DNA from: an uncultured Mycoplasmataceae bacterium
GTDB taxonomy: Bacteria > Bacillota_I > Bacilli_A > Mycoplasmatales > Mycoplasmoidaceae
Direction: 5' to 3'
NCBI GenBank assembly: GCA_947429165.1
Contig: CANEON010000001.1
Location: 173,021 to 237,020 of the forward strand
Length of the DNA: 64,000 nt
Part shown: positions 44,722-56,193 of the stretch, in pieces
How positions within the stretch are numbered: the first letter of the stretch is position 1
Layout: each line of letters starts with the position of its first letter
Notes under the pieces: generated by a model
Database searches by the model: none
What the model saw: only the letters and a program-made list of their open reading frames with translations
What the model was told of the DNA's origin: nothing
Translations under genes and position numbers: made by a program

Positions 44722-47700
44722 TTACCAAGTTGCAAATTTGATAATGAATCCAAATAGATTATCAGCAGCTTGGAAAGCTAAATCAACTGCCATTAAAGTT
44801 CCATCAATTCATTTCATAAATTTTTGAAATATTGAAAGGAATTTACTATTTTGTATTCTTTGAATAACATTCTTTGCTTCTTGTGCCACACTTTGAGCCT
44901 TTCGTGCTTCTTGTAAGTTTCTTGCTACATTTTCCAAGTGATCAACTGCCTCTTGACTTGTATTTTTTGCGAGATTGTATGAATTTCGAGCACTAGTTGC
45001 TTCATCTCTTGCTGTTTCAAATGTTTCACGATACTTGCCGTCAATGAATTCTTTCTGAACCGCGTCTTTGTTTGCTTTAATAGGAGCATATTCAGCACGC
45101 TTTCTTTCTAAATTGTCAGCTGCTATTTTACGTTGTTTTGCTTGATCTGCAATTTTAGTTTTGTTTGCTTCAAACAAAGCAGACTGTTCTTGTTTAGTTT
45201 GTTGAAGTTGAGTGATTTCTTGTTTACATCTAGTAGCTTGGTCCTGAAGAGCACCGGCTTCTTCTGTAATTGTATTAATGTCGCTTCTGATTTCTTGAAT
45301 TTTTCCTTCCGCTGCATCAATTTTAGAAGATAAAGTTTCTATTACTGGTTTATTTTTTGCAACTTTGTATTCGTTTGTAAAGCACGAGATAAAATCATCA
45401 GAATTTTGTTTAATGCAATTTCTTAATGCGTCGCTATTTTCACTCATTAATGAATTGAATTCGGTAGAGTGAACGTTTTTATTAAACATAGATTCAAAAA
45501 TACCAGCTAGTCCTTTTTTAATTTGAGAATCGGTAAGATTTTCTATTCTTTTACCGCTCCATGAGTAATTAAATTTTCCGTGAGTATACAATGACTCTAA
45601 ATAATTCTTAAGTGTTCCTTTATCAAATTCATAAGTTTTTCCAAGAAAATTCTCAAAGAATTTTCCGGCCTCTTCTGTTCCGGAACTTCCAGCATCAGAC
45701 ATAGCTTTACACATCAAATCTTCAAACGTTTTCATGTGTTCTTTTTGTAAATTAGCTGGCAACTCTTTATGTAAAAAATCGTTAATTTCCTTTGAGAGTT
45801 GCGAAGACCGGTCTGACACAGCTGCCATTTGTTCTTGTAAAGGTGCTTTTGTTTTTCTTAAAATATCATCAACTATTGCTTCTTTTTGTGAAATTTGTTC
45901 TGTTTTTTTAGCAGCTTCAGATGTTATATTCTTTAGATCTGCGGTTTTATTATCAATTCTTGTATTTATTTGTTCAATATTGTTTTTAATATTGTTATTG
46001 TCAGTAACATTTTGTTTATAAAAAGTATCTTCAACATTGTATTTAGATTCAAATTCTCTTAATTGTGAAGAAATCGCACTTTCGTCATCGGTTGCTTGTC
46101 TTAAAGCTTCAGATTTTCTATCATATATTTCTTTAGCTTGATTAAATATCCTATCCTTTTGACGAGACACATCTTCTGCTGCAGTTTGCGCTCGTGCAGC
46201 TCTAGATGCAGATTGTTGAGCAGCTGTAAGATCACGAGACTCACGTTGAACCGCTTGTTCTGCCCATTCTAAATTTTCTGCAGAAGCAAGTTTGCTAGCA
46301 ACATATTTTGCTGTGTTTAACAAAGTGTAACACTTCATCGCAAACGCTGATACAGTACCAGATAAATCTATTAATTGATAAAGCAAATCTACTTCCATTG
46401 GACTGTGAGATTTTAGTTTAGAAGAGGCATTATTTAAATCATCAATAATAATTTTTTGATCTTCTGTTTTAAAATTCTTTTCAACAAAATGTTTGAAAAA
46501 TTTTGAATAATCAGCATTCTCGTCATACTGTTTTTCTGAACACATCATTTCATATATTTTTTCAGCTAATTCTCTTTGTTTTTTATAAGAAGTGTTTGCT
46601 TTTATAAGCATGTTATCGTTATCAATTGCTAAAACTTTTTTATATAATTCTTGTAAGTTTTTATAGTCAATATTTTTATCCTTAAAAATTTCATCACCAA
46701 ATTTAAGGTGCTCTCTAATCTTGTCTTGTTCTTTTGTTTCGTGAATTAAAGACAATAAACCTTTGAATTGAGCATAACAAAATGCAAGAGCTATGATCAG
46801 CCCAACGATTATTCCAGAAGCGGCAGGTGCCAAGAAAGCACCAATAACAGCAGAAACACACATTAAAGACTCAACAACTCATTGGCTGATAAGAATAACT
46901 TTATGAGACAAATAATACTCTTGTCATAATTTTGATAGTGTTGGTTTTCCTGCAATATTTGTAGGGGCAGTGAAAAAGTTATAATTTATATCAACTGCGC
47001 GAAGTAACTCTTCAACTTGGGTTCCTTTTACAATATCGGCCATTACTTCAGGAGAAACATTATACTGTACTCAAATATCGTTAATTTTCTTTCCGCCATT
47101 TACTCATGGTATGATTTGTAATTCTGTAAAACCAGAATCTTTGTTTTGATCAATATCAACAATTGATCAATGCATTTGTAAACTATTTGTATTTGTGTTT
47201 ATATCATTTGCAATTAATCCTATGGTTTGGTTTGTGTGTAAATACTTTTCTTTAAATTCTTGTATTTTTGGTTGTGGTATATTTGCTGCATTTTCTGGTG
47301 TTAAGTCATCTGTAGCAACCAATATAGCTTTATCTCCTTTTAAATCAATGGTGTCCATTTTGTCATAATTTTTAATCTTTTGAGCTAAAACTTGATCAAT
47401 ATATGTTCTATCTATTAATTTATCTCCGCCAAAATAAGATCCGTCGCTTTCTGGTTTCTCGTTTGCAATGTTAGCTTCGTATCCATTTGTTTTGTAATAT
47501 TTATTTTTTGAAATGTTAACTTTCGCTGAGTCTGTTTTTACAGCAAAAGTTTTTAACATATAAGATTTTTCTTTCTCCTCATTTTGTTCTTCGGAAAGTA
47601 ATTGAGGTTGGTCTGAGCTTCGTTTTTTATTTGAAAAATCATTATCTATTCAAATAATATTCTTGCCTTCTGGATCTTTTTTAGAATCACTTATACCGAA

Positions 47701-48891
47701 TTTAAAGGTTACATTACATTCGTGAGAGTCTTCTGTGTCTTCGATTTTCTCAATTTCTGTATGTAATGCATATCCAGGAATTATTTCACCCGGTGCATAA
47801 TAAGCGTTTCCTGTATTAAAACTAGAAAGTGGTTGTTTTTTGAAAATTTTATCAAGAACATTTTGGTATGTATATGAATATACACCTTCAGAAATTGCCA
47901 CTGAAGTATCATCTTCTGAAATTTCTTCGGGATTAATTACATCAGTTAAATAATCAGTTAAATTAGAACCATATGTTACATCATATGTGTAAGAAAAAAT
48001 GCTTGAATAATTATCATAATTTATCTTGTTATCATTTGTTTTTCAATCAATTCTATCTTTTTCTTTTCAACCTGTGTTATTTTCTGTATAGTCTGCAATC
48101 TTCGAAACAACAAAATCGTCAGCGGTTGGTAATCATTCAAGTTTGTTTTCGTCTTGTAAATCATTTTGAACACACGAAAGTACTGAATATAACGAAGCAT
48201 CAGCCACAACAGAATCAGTTTCGTCATATTCCTTATCTGAAGAAAGACACGCAGATAATACATCGCCAATTGAATCTTTAAGATGTGTTGATAATTCAAG
48301 ATTTGATCACATCCTTTTTTGTGCTTTGTTAGATAAATCTTGTAAATTTGATTTTAAATTGTCAGAAATTTCAGAAATTTTCTTTGCATCTGCTGTTTTT
48401 GCATTTTGAAGAGATTCTGAAAACACGCTAGATACACTGTTGATTGCAAAGTTGTTAAACAAATTGAAATCTACTACATCAATACCTAATCTTGCAGATT
48501 CTTTTTGAAACGCTTTTAAAATAATTGCGTTTTTTGATTCCTCTTGTTCATCACAATTTATATCATTTGCTATTTTTTTACAATTTCCTTTATATTGTGC
48601 GACAGTTTTTTTTACTTCATCAACTGATGCACCTATTGAAAATAACTTACATTCAAGTTTTGTACAAGTTGAATTAATGTAGTCTTTAATTTGACTGTCT
48701 GTTACTTCTTTTTCATCAACTTGTTTTGTTTCAGAATAAAATTTATTTTCAAAACCTTCTCTAAATTCGGCAGTTTGTCGTGTTAAGTGCTTTTGATTTG
48801 ATGAATGAGCATCAATTGTTTGAGACACCGGAATCGCTAAAAATAACGATGTGCAAAATGTTGTTATTAAATTAATTCTTCTTTTCTTCAT
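44722..48891 (-). CDS. Giant membrane-spanning coiled-coil surface protein (novel)
   Basis: 1,389 residues from ATG 48891 to TAA 44722, continuous through many TGA Trp codons. A signal peptide (MKKRRINLITTFCTSLFLAIPVSQTIDA) is followed by about 640 residues of mixed helical and beta sequence. A Gly/Ala-rich hydrophobic stretch (VSAVIGAFLAPAASGIIVGL and on, residues about 678-710) is long enough for one or two membrane helices. About 670 mostly helical residues follow, with long coiled coils near 870-1010 and 1170-1360 (for example IRSDINTITEEAGALQDQA). The C-terminus is amphipathic. AAAGGA precedes ATG 48891, favouring it over TTG 48954. It is encoded 20 bases after the interrupted partner gene. 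I recognise no family. An adhesin, an envelope-spanning scaffold or a helical pore-former are all possible. Confidence 0.8.
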
Positions 48892-48911
48892 TCCTCTTTT
48901 TTTCCTTTCTT

Positions 48912-50565
48912 TTAAATAATTCTTGTTGGTTTTAAGTTGTAGTCTTTTACTCAAACTTCGTTCATTAACATTTGGTATGGAAAGCCATTATCGTGATTTA
49001 TATCTTTCCCAGGGCCTTCATAATCAAACATATGGATAGAAGGTAAGTTGATTTTTTCAGAACCATATCAACAATACTTAATATTTATGTTAAACTCGTG
49101 TAGTGGATCACAAATATATTTGTTTTTTGAGATTTGTTTACCATTGTATGTGTTTGAAATTTTTTCTGTTTCATTTAAAGAAATTGGGTTTTCACCATTT
49201 CAGAACCAATTTTCAATACGTATACCTTTTATATTTGAATCATCTTTAACAAACGATATAGATGGAAGTGGATTTTTTTCAGCTTCTAAGACAGTTTTGT
49301 ACTCATTAGAATTGTTTTTAATGTCGAATTCTCAATTTTCAATGGATAGATAATCACGTTGTATATCTTTATATATGTAGAAAGATTTTGTTTTAATGTC
49401 GTTGTACGAAAAAGGTTTAGCAGTAAATTCAGAAATCGAGAAATCGATACAATTATTAGTTTGTTTTTCAAATGTTGACTGTTTCAAGAAATCTGCAACT
49501 TGTTCATTTGAAAATAATTCCCCATTTATTTGTCTAATTATTATGTGCTCAATCGGAATATCCAAATATGTGTTTCCTGAATAAACCGAAGATTCTAAGA
49601 ACTTTTCATCAAAAGAGATTGACGAAACTGGTGGACAGTCAAGAGAAGAAATATTATTCAATGAAGAAACCGTTAGATCAGAGCTTATTTTTCCTGTTTC
49701 TTGTATTCGTAAATTAAAATTATCAGAAGTATTTCCTCTACTGATACTACATGTAGTCTCGTTAAAAATATTTTGGTTTGTAATGTTTGAATCTAATTCA
49801 AAATGTTTGAATTGATCTTTGGTAGTATCAATAAATTTCAATGAAATATCTGTTGATTTTATACTAAGTTTAAACTTAACATTAATGTTATAACCAAGGC
49901 TGTTTTTTAATTGAGCATCGCAAAACAAGAAACCATCTTCTTCTATTCCTACTTTAAAGCAAAATGGTGTTTTAGTTATTGGTGAAGTGTTATTTTTAGA
50001 AACGATTTCAAAATCACGTCTAGCTATTAATTCGTTTTTTTCGTAAATGCATAAATCTGCCAAATCATTTTTTAATTTGTCATATATCATCAATTGAATA
50101 CCAGCCCCATCAGAAGGTAAGATATTAGATTTTGCTATTTGTTGTAGAGTAGATGGGTTGTTTTTGCTTGAATCAAAATAATCTTCTGCATCAGATGTTG
50201 TTGAGAATTTTAAATTTATTACAGGAACAAATCTGTTTATATCAAAAATATCACTTTCACTTATGTTTATTTTTGTAATTTCACAAGAACGTGATTCGTC
50301 TTCTACAATAGCTGGCGGTAACCCCGGATGTAAATTTGACTTAGTCTCATATATTTTTGGAGAAACTTCTGTTTTAAAAACGTTTTTATTGTTATTAATA
50401 TTAAGTTTAAAAAATTGATCATTAAAAAATCTTCCGATAGCATCTGTCCCTAAATTTGATGATTTTTTTGCACAATGCTAGGAACTAATTGCTGTGCTGG
50501 AACCGCACAAATTGAAAGACAAGACAAAAGGACGGAATACCCCTTACTTTTAATATTTTTTTCAT
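48912..50565 (-). pseudogene. Secreted partner protein with two one-base poly-A frameshifts in its N-terminus
   Basis: GAGGTG precedes ATG 50565, followed by A7. With A8 the frame would read MKKNIKSKGYSVLLSCLSIC, a good signal peptide, continuing AVPAQQLVPSIVQK to a second A7 (50463-50469). With A8 there too, it would enter the long frame (SSNLGTDAIGRFFNDQ), open to TAA 48912. The span 1,654 plus 2 is divisible by three, giving 551 residues. As written, the ATG frame stops early and the main frame has an upstream TAG at 50478-50480. The body is beta-rich with no known domain. This could be phase variation, slippage rescue, decay or sequencing error. It is likely co-transcribed with the giant gene. 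Confidence 0.7.
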
Positions 50566-50643
50566 TTAAACACCTCAATTTTTATTATATAAAAATTACT
50601 TTAGAATATGCATTTTTCTATAAAAATTTTTTAAATATTTTTC

Positions 50644-50672
50644 TTGCTTTTTTTGGTGACTTATGTTAAAAT
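50644..50672 (+). promoter_or_regulatory. Promoter of the purL leader RNA
   Basis: TTGCTT, a 17-base spacer, and TAAAAT with a TGn extension (TGTTAAAAT). Start expected near 50679. Confidence 0.55.
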
Positions 50673-50678
50673 TAAAAG

Positions 50679-50843
50679 TGTATTATTTACTTGGTTCCAC
50701 TTTGTAACTTAATACAGAGAGTACAAACTTTCAATATTGACATTTTCATTTAAACAACCATCATTTAGTATTTATTACTATTAAAATGTTATATATTTGT
50801 ACAAAAATATAGTAAGGGCGAGCAATTGTCCTTACTTTTTTTA
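50679..50843 (+). ncRNA. Leader or small RNA with terminator upstream of purL
   Basis: About 165 bases with its own promoter. It contains a stem TTTGTA (50701-50706)/TACAAA (50722-50727) and ends in a terminator AGTAAGG/CCTTACT followed by T7 (50811-50843). purL starts 57 bases later, so premature termination could control purL-purE. No purine, PRPP or ZTP riboswitch consensus is visible. It could instead be an independent small RNA. 50566-50643 is AT-rich, with the start region of the leftward coiled-coil operon. Confidence 0.45.
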
Positions 50844-50899
50844 TAGTTTAATAATAATTTTCTTATTAATATATTAATATTAATAATGTATTAAAAAAT

Positions 50900-53800
50900 A
50901 TGAGCGACATTAGAACTGTATTTGTCCTTAAAAAAGATCAGTATGACTCTGAATCTAATGGACTAACTAAAGATATTAAGAACTTCTTAAAAATTAACAT
51001 CAAATCAATAAAAGTCATTAATAAATACATTGTTAAAAATGTAGATAATTTAACTTTTGAAAAATCATTAACTTCTGTGTTTAGTGAACCGATGGTTGAT
51101 GATTTTTACATAGATAAAATCCCAAACATCAAGAAATTTAAATCGTTTGCTATTGAATTTCTTCCTGGGCAATTTGACGCTCGTGCAGAAGCTGCTAAAC
51201 AATGTTTAGTATTAATAAATAACAAACTAAATCCTGAAGTTAAATCAGCAAAGGTTTACTTAATAAGCGGTAATGTATCGCCTGCTGATTTAAATAAGAT
51301 TAAATCATTCTTAATTAATCCTACTGATTCAAGAGAAACTGAAGTTTATTCAACTTCTTTCCCTACTCACAAAGAAAACAACAACAAAATTGAAACAATT
51401 GCTAAATTCATTTCAATGGATAAAAAAGCATTGTCTGAATTACATTTATCATTAAGTCTTGCAATGTCAATCGAAGACTTAGCGATGATTCAAGATTATT
51501 TTAAAAAAGTAAAACGTAATCCTACATTAACTGAAATTAAAGTAATCGACACATATTGATCAGACCACTGTAGACATACTACTTTTGAAACAAAAATTAA
51601 TAAAATTGATTTTGAAAAATCTGAATATGATGATTTATTTAAATCTACATATAAGTCATATTTAGATGCTCGTAGAAAAGTTTATGGCGCAAAAGCTAAA
51701 ACTAGAAAAATTTGTTTAATGGATTTAGCTACTATCGCAGTTAAAGATTTAAAGAAATCTGGCGCTTTAAAGAACCTAGATGAATCTGATGAAATAAACG
51801 CATGTTCAATTAACATTAATGTTAAAACAAAGAAAGGTGTAGAAAAGTACATCTTAATGTTTAAAAACGAAACACACAACCACCCTACTGAAATTGAACC
51901 ATTTGGTGGCGCTTCAACTTGTTTAGGTGGAGCAATCAGAGATCCTTTATCTGGAAGAACATATGTTTATCAAGCTATGAGAGTTACAGGATCTGCAGAT
52001 CCTACAACACAATTAGCTAAGAAGCTTCCTGGCAAATTACCGCAACGTACTATTACTATCAATGCAGCTAATGGATATAGTTCATACGGTAACCAAATTG
52101 GTTTAGCAACTGGACAAGTAGACGAAATCTACCATCCGGGTTTTGTTGCTAAGCGTTTAGAAACAGGTGCTGTTGTAGCGGCTGCTCCTAAATCTAATAT
52201 TGTCAGACGTAAACCTAAAGTTGGTGATGTAATTATCTTATTAGGTGGAAGAACAGGAAAAGACGGTATTGGTGGTGCAACAGGCTCTTCTAAACAACAC
52301 CAAAAAACTTCAATGAATGAATGTGGTGCAGAAGTTCAAAAAGGTAACCCGGTAGAAGAAAGAAAAATTCAAAGATTATTTAGAAACCCAGAAGCTTCTA
52401 AATTAATCGTTAAATGTAATGACTTCGGTGCTGGTGGTGTTAGTGTTGCTATTGGTGAACTTTGCGATGGATTAGAAATTGATCTAAACAAAGTTACAAA
52501 GAAATATGCTGGACTTAATGGTACAGAATTAGCAATTAGTGAATCTCAAGAAAGAATGGCTGTTGTTGTAAACAGCAAAAATGCTAAGAAATTTATTGAA
52601 TTAGCAGATAAAGAAAACCTTGAAGCTACTATTGTTGCAAAAGTTACAAATAACAATCGTTTAAAAATGAAATGAAATAACGATTGAATAGTTGATATCT
52701 CTCGTGATTTCTTAAATACAAATGGTTTCACTCAATCAACTAACGTTGTTTTCAACAAACCAAATAAATTATTTCAACCAAAAATATCTAATTTAAAGAA
52801 AACATGAGTAGATATGCTGAGCGACTTAAATTGTTGTTCAAAATTAGGTTTACTTCAAAAATTCGATTCAACAATTGGTACTAACACAGTATTAATGCCT
52901 TTAGGTGGTTTTAAACAATTAACACCCGCTGAAGGTATGGCTGCTAAAATTCCTTTATTCGGAAAAGAAACTAACACATGTTCTTTAATGGCTTATGGTT
53001 TTAACCCATTTTTAGGTGACTTTAGTCCATTCCATATGGCTTATTATTCAGTAATTGAATCTGTTTCAAAAATTGTAGCAATGGGTGGAGACTATAAAAA
53101 TGTTTATTTAAGTTTCCAAGAATATTTTAGAAAACTTGGCAAAGATCCTAAGAGATGAGGATTACCATTTGCAGCATTGCTAGGTGCTTTTAAAGCACAA
53201 GAAGATTTAAAGCTAGGTGCAATTGGTGGTAAAGACTCAATGTCTGGAAGCTATGAAAATTTAGATGTTCCTAATACTTTAATTTCTTTTGCTGTTTGTG
53301 TTGATGAAGCAAATAATATTATCTCTCCAGAATTTAAAAAAGTTGATTCATCTATCGTTTATGTGTATCCATCAAAGAAAAAAGATGGAACATTAGATAC
53401 CAAATCATTAACTAATACCTTTAGTCAATTAACAAAGTTAATTAAGGCAAAGAAAATTGTTTCTGCTTATTCATTAAAACAAAAAGGTATTGCCGAAGGT
53501 ATTTCTAAAATGTGTTTAGGAAATTGAATCGGTGCTTCTATTAATGGCTTAAAAGATAATGAATTGTTTGAAATGAACTATGGGTCTTTTATTTTAGAAA
53601 TTCCTTCTAACATAAATCTAAATAACGAATTGAAAGGTTTAAACTTTAAAGTTATTGGTAAAACAACTCAAAAACCAGAAATTAAAGTTAATAAATTAAC
53701 ATTAAGTTTAGACGAAGTATTAAAAACAACAACTTCAAAATTAGAAGATGTCTTCCCTTCAATGATCGAAACTAAATCTAATAATAATTTAAATATTAGA

Positions 53801-54649
53801 CCTTATAAATTTACTAAACATTCAATGTTTAGTAAAGTAGTTAAAAAACCTACTGTTGTAATTCCTGTGTTCCCAGGAACAAACTGTGAATATGATAGCC
53901 AGTTTGCTTTTGAAAAAGCGGGTGCTGTTGTTAAACAAGTATTAATTAGAAACAAGGATCAAAAATCTTTATTAGCTTCAATCAACGAATTAGCTAAAAC
54001 AATCGATAAGGCTCACATCATTTTCTTACCAGGTGGTTTCTCAGCTGGTGATGAACCAGATGGTTCTGCTAAATTTATTGTTAACGTTTTCCATAATGAA
54101 AAAGTTAAGAAAGCTACTATGGACTTAATTAAGCGTAAAGGTTTAATTTTAGGTATCTGTAATGGTTTCCAAGCATTGATTAAATTAGGTCTTGTTCCAT
54201 ATGGAAAAATTCTTGATATGAATGAATCAATGCCAACTTTAACATTTAACAAAATTAGACACCATATGTCTAGATTAATTAGAACAAAAGTTGTTTCTAA
54301 TAAATCTCCTTGAATGGCTGGGTTAGTTCCTGGAGATATTAGAACAAATGCTATTTCTCATGGTGAAGGTAACTTTGTTGCAAGTCCTGAATTAATTCAA
54401 GAATTAATTAATAACGGTCAAGTTGTTACTCAATATGTTGATGAACAAGGCAATCCAACAATGAAAATGCCATTCAACCCTAACGGTTCTATGATGGCTA
54501 TTGAAGCGATTACAAATGCTGATGGTAGAATTATGGGTAAAATGGGTCACTCAGAAAGAATTGGTGAAAACCTATACCGTAATGTTCCTGGCGAATATGA
54601 CCAAAAAATCTTTGAGAGTGGAGTAAAATATTTTAGTAGAGGTAAATAA
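50900..54649 (+). CDS. purL: Phosphoribosylformylglycinamidine synthase, single-chain large form
   Basis: 1,249 residues, the fused PurL-PurQ form, with an N-terminal PurS-like region (1-150). The catalytic half has FKNETHNHPTEIEPFGGASTCLGGAIRD and GGRTGKDGIGGATGSS. An inactivated second AIRS-like half has GGDYKNVYLSFQEYF and AIGGKDSMSG. The C-terminal glutaminase has VFPGTNCEYD, LPGGFSAGDEPDG, the nucleophile in GICNGFQALIKLG, and SHGEGNF. It converts FGAR to FGAM. The fused form is typical of Gammaproteobacteria and some Clostridia, whereas Bacillus uses separate PurS, PurL and PurQ. It ends TAATG, overlapping purE. Confidence 0.97.
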
Positions 54650-55098
54650 TGAGAGTCGCAATAATCTATGGATCTAAATCAGATGATCAAGTAATGGCTA
54701 ATGCCATTAATTTATTGAATGAATTTGGTGTAAGTTATGAAAGTTACATTCTTTCAGCTCACCGTGTCCCTGAAAAATTAACTAAAACAATTAAAGAAGT
54801 TGAAAAGAAAGGGTGCGAAGTAATTATTGCTGGTGCAGGTTTAGCTGCACATTTACCAGGAGTAATTGCCAGTCAAACATTATTGCCGGTAATTGGTGTC
54901 CCAATTAATGCACAATTAGGTGGACTTGATGCTTTATTCTCAATTGTTCAAATGCCTAAATCTATTCCTGTAGCAACAGTAGGAATTAATAATAGCTACA
55001 ACGCTGCAATGCTAGCAATTCAAATGTTAGCAATTAAAGATTCTAAATTAAAAGCTAAATTAAATAAATTTAGAATTGACATGAAGAAAAAATTTTAA
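54649..55098 (+). CDS. purE: N5-carboxyaminoimidazole ribonucleotide mutase (PurE)
   Basis: 149 residues. IIYGSKSDDQVMANA at the N-terminus, the catalytic SAHRVPEKL, AGAGLAAHLPGVIASQT and PVIGVPINAQLGGLDALFSIVQMP are all family motifs. It makes CAIR. purK is not here: a class I PurE would need it, whereas a class II PurE uses AIR plus CO2 directly. Translationally coupled to purL (TAATG). Confidence 0.96.
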   Translation: MRVAIIYGSKSDDQVMANAINLLNEFGVSYESYILSAHRVPEKLTKTIKEVEKKGCEVIIAGAGLAAHLPGVIASQTLLPVIGVPINAQLGGLDALFSIVQMPKSIPVATVGINNSYNAAMLAIQMLAIKDSKLKAKLNKFRIDMKKKF

Positions 55099-55102
55099 AA
55101 AT

Positions 55103-55130
55103 AAAAAGCAGGAACAATTCCTGCTTTTTT
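55103..55130. terminator. Terminator between purE and the lipoprotein gene
   Basis: 12-bp perfect stem AAAAAGCAGGAA / TTCCTGCTTTTT with a 3-base loop, flanked by T and A runs; probably bidirectional. Confidence 0.88.
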
Positions 55131-55131
55131 G

Positions 55132-56151
55132 TTAACCTAATATTGATGCAGCTGCTGCAAAAAAGTCAGCATATTCTGTAGATCCACCAGGAATCGAGAA
55201 TAATGCAAAAGTTTTTTGGAACTCACTAGATTCTTCATATCCTGAACCGCCTCAATATATACCAACTACTTCATAGTCTTCATTAATAACCATGGAACCA
55301 GAAGCTCCACCGCCCATATATGTTAATGATTTTCATTTAGTAGTTCATTGATTTTGATAAGTTAAATAGGTTGGTGAAACAATATTAACTGCTTGTTGTT
55401 CAAGTTTATCAAGATAATCAATTTCCTCGCAAAAATAAGTATAGTTACAATCAGAACCAGGAGAGGAATTTGCTCATGGAAATCCCGCCATATACACTTT
55501 TGATTTAGAAGACAAAGCGTGCTCATTAATATTCACAATGTTGGCACCTTTTAAATAATGACTATTAATATAGTCAATTTGGTCTTTAAAAGTTGAATTA
55601 GATCTCGAATTATTATATGCATTTGTTAAATCTACTTTAAAAGCGCAAATATCCATATAAGCTGGCAAAGAAATATCACCAATTTGTACTTCACCAAAAG
55701 AAACAAAGGCAGGGGTTAAAGTAGTAAAATTATTAGCAGTTGTGCTCTCATTAATTGCGTAATCATTATAAAATTCAATTTTCTTATAACTATATGGGTC
55801 ATAGACATTAGAAGCAAAACCTAATTGATGGGTTGTATTTGATCGATTAAGAATTCCTTTAATTCCTTCATAGACATGATAATTAGTAATAATCTCGTAT
55901 GTATAATCATTATCACTATACCTTTTATAAAATCAGGCTGTACCAAATGATGCGTATGCTTGACCTTGCTCTGTTATAGCAGTTATAGCATATGCACCAA
56001 TTGACATTTCACGTTCACTAATATATTTAAAATGATCGTCATTAATAGGAACATATGTATTAATTTGAATTGTGCAACTTGTTAAATTAAAGCATGATGG
56101 TATTGTAATTGCAGCAAATAATATAAAAGGTTTAAAAAATTTCTTTTTCAT
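55132..56151 (-). CDS. DUF31-type serine-protease lipoprotein (short form)
   Basis: 339 residues. The signal peptide ends in a lipobox (FNLTSC, Cys 26), so the protein is anchored outside the membrane. A trypsin-like triad can be placed: His 92 in IITNYHV, Asp 167 in MDICAFKVDL, Ser 284 in GGGASGSMV. This order and spacing match the mycoplasma DUF31 peptidases, which include the immunoglobulin protease MIP. It lacks the N-terminal repeats of its neighbour. It starts 42 bases after the upstream paralogue, so the two are probably co-transcribed. No MIB-like antibody-binding gene is next to it. The substrate is unknown. Confidence 0.75.
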
Positions 56152-56193
56152 AATATTTTTTAATTATTATATATTTACATTTTTTTAAAAAAA

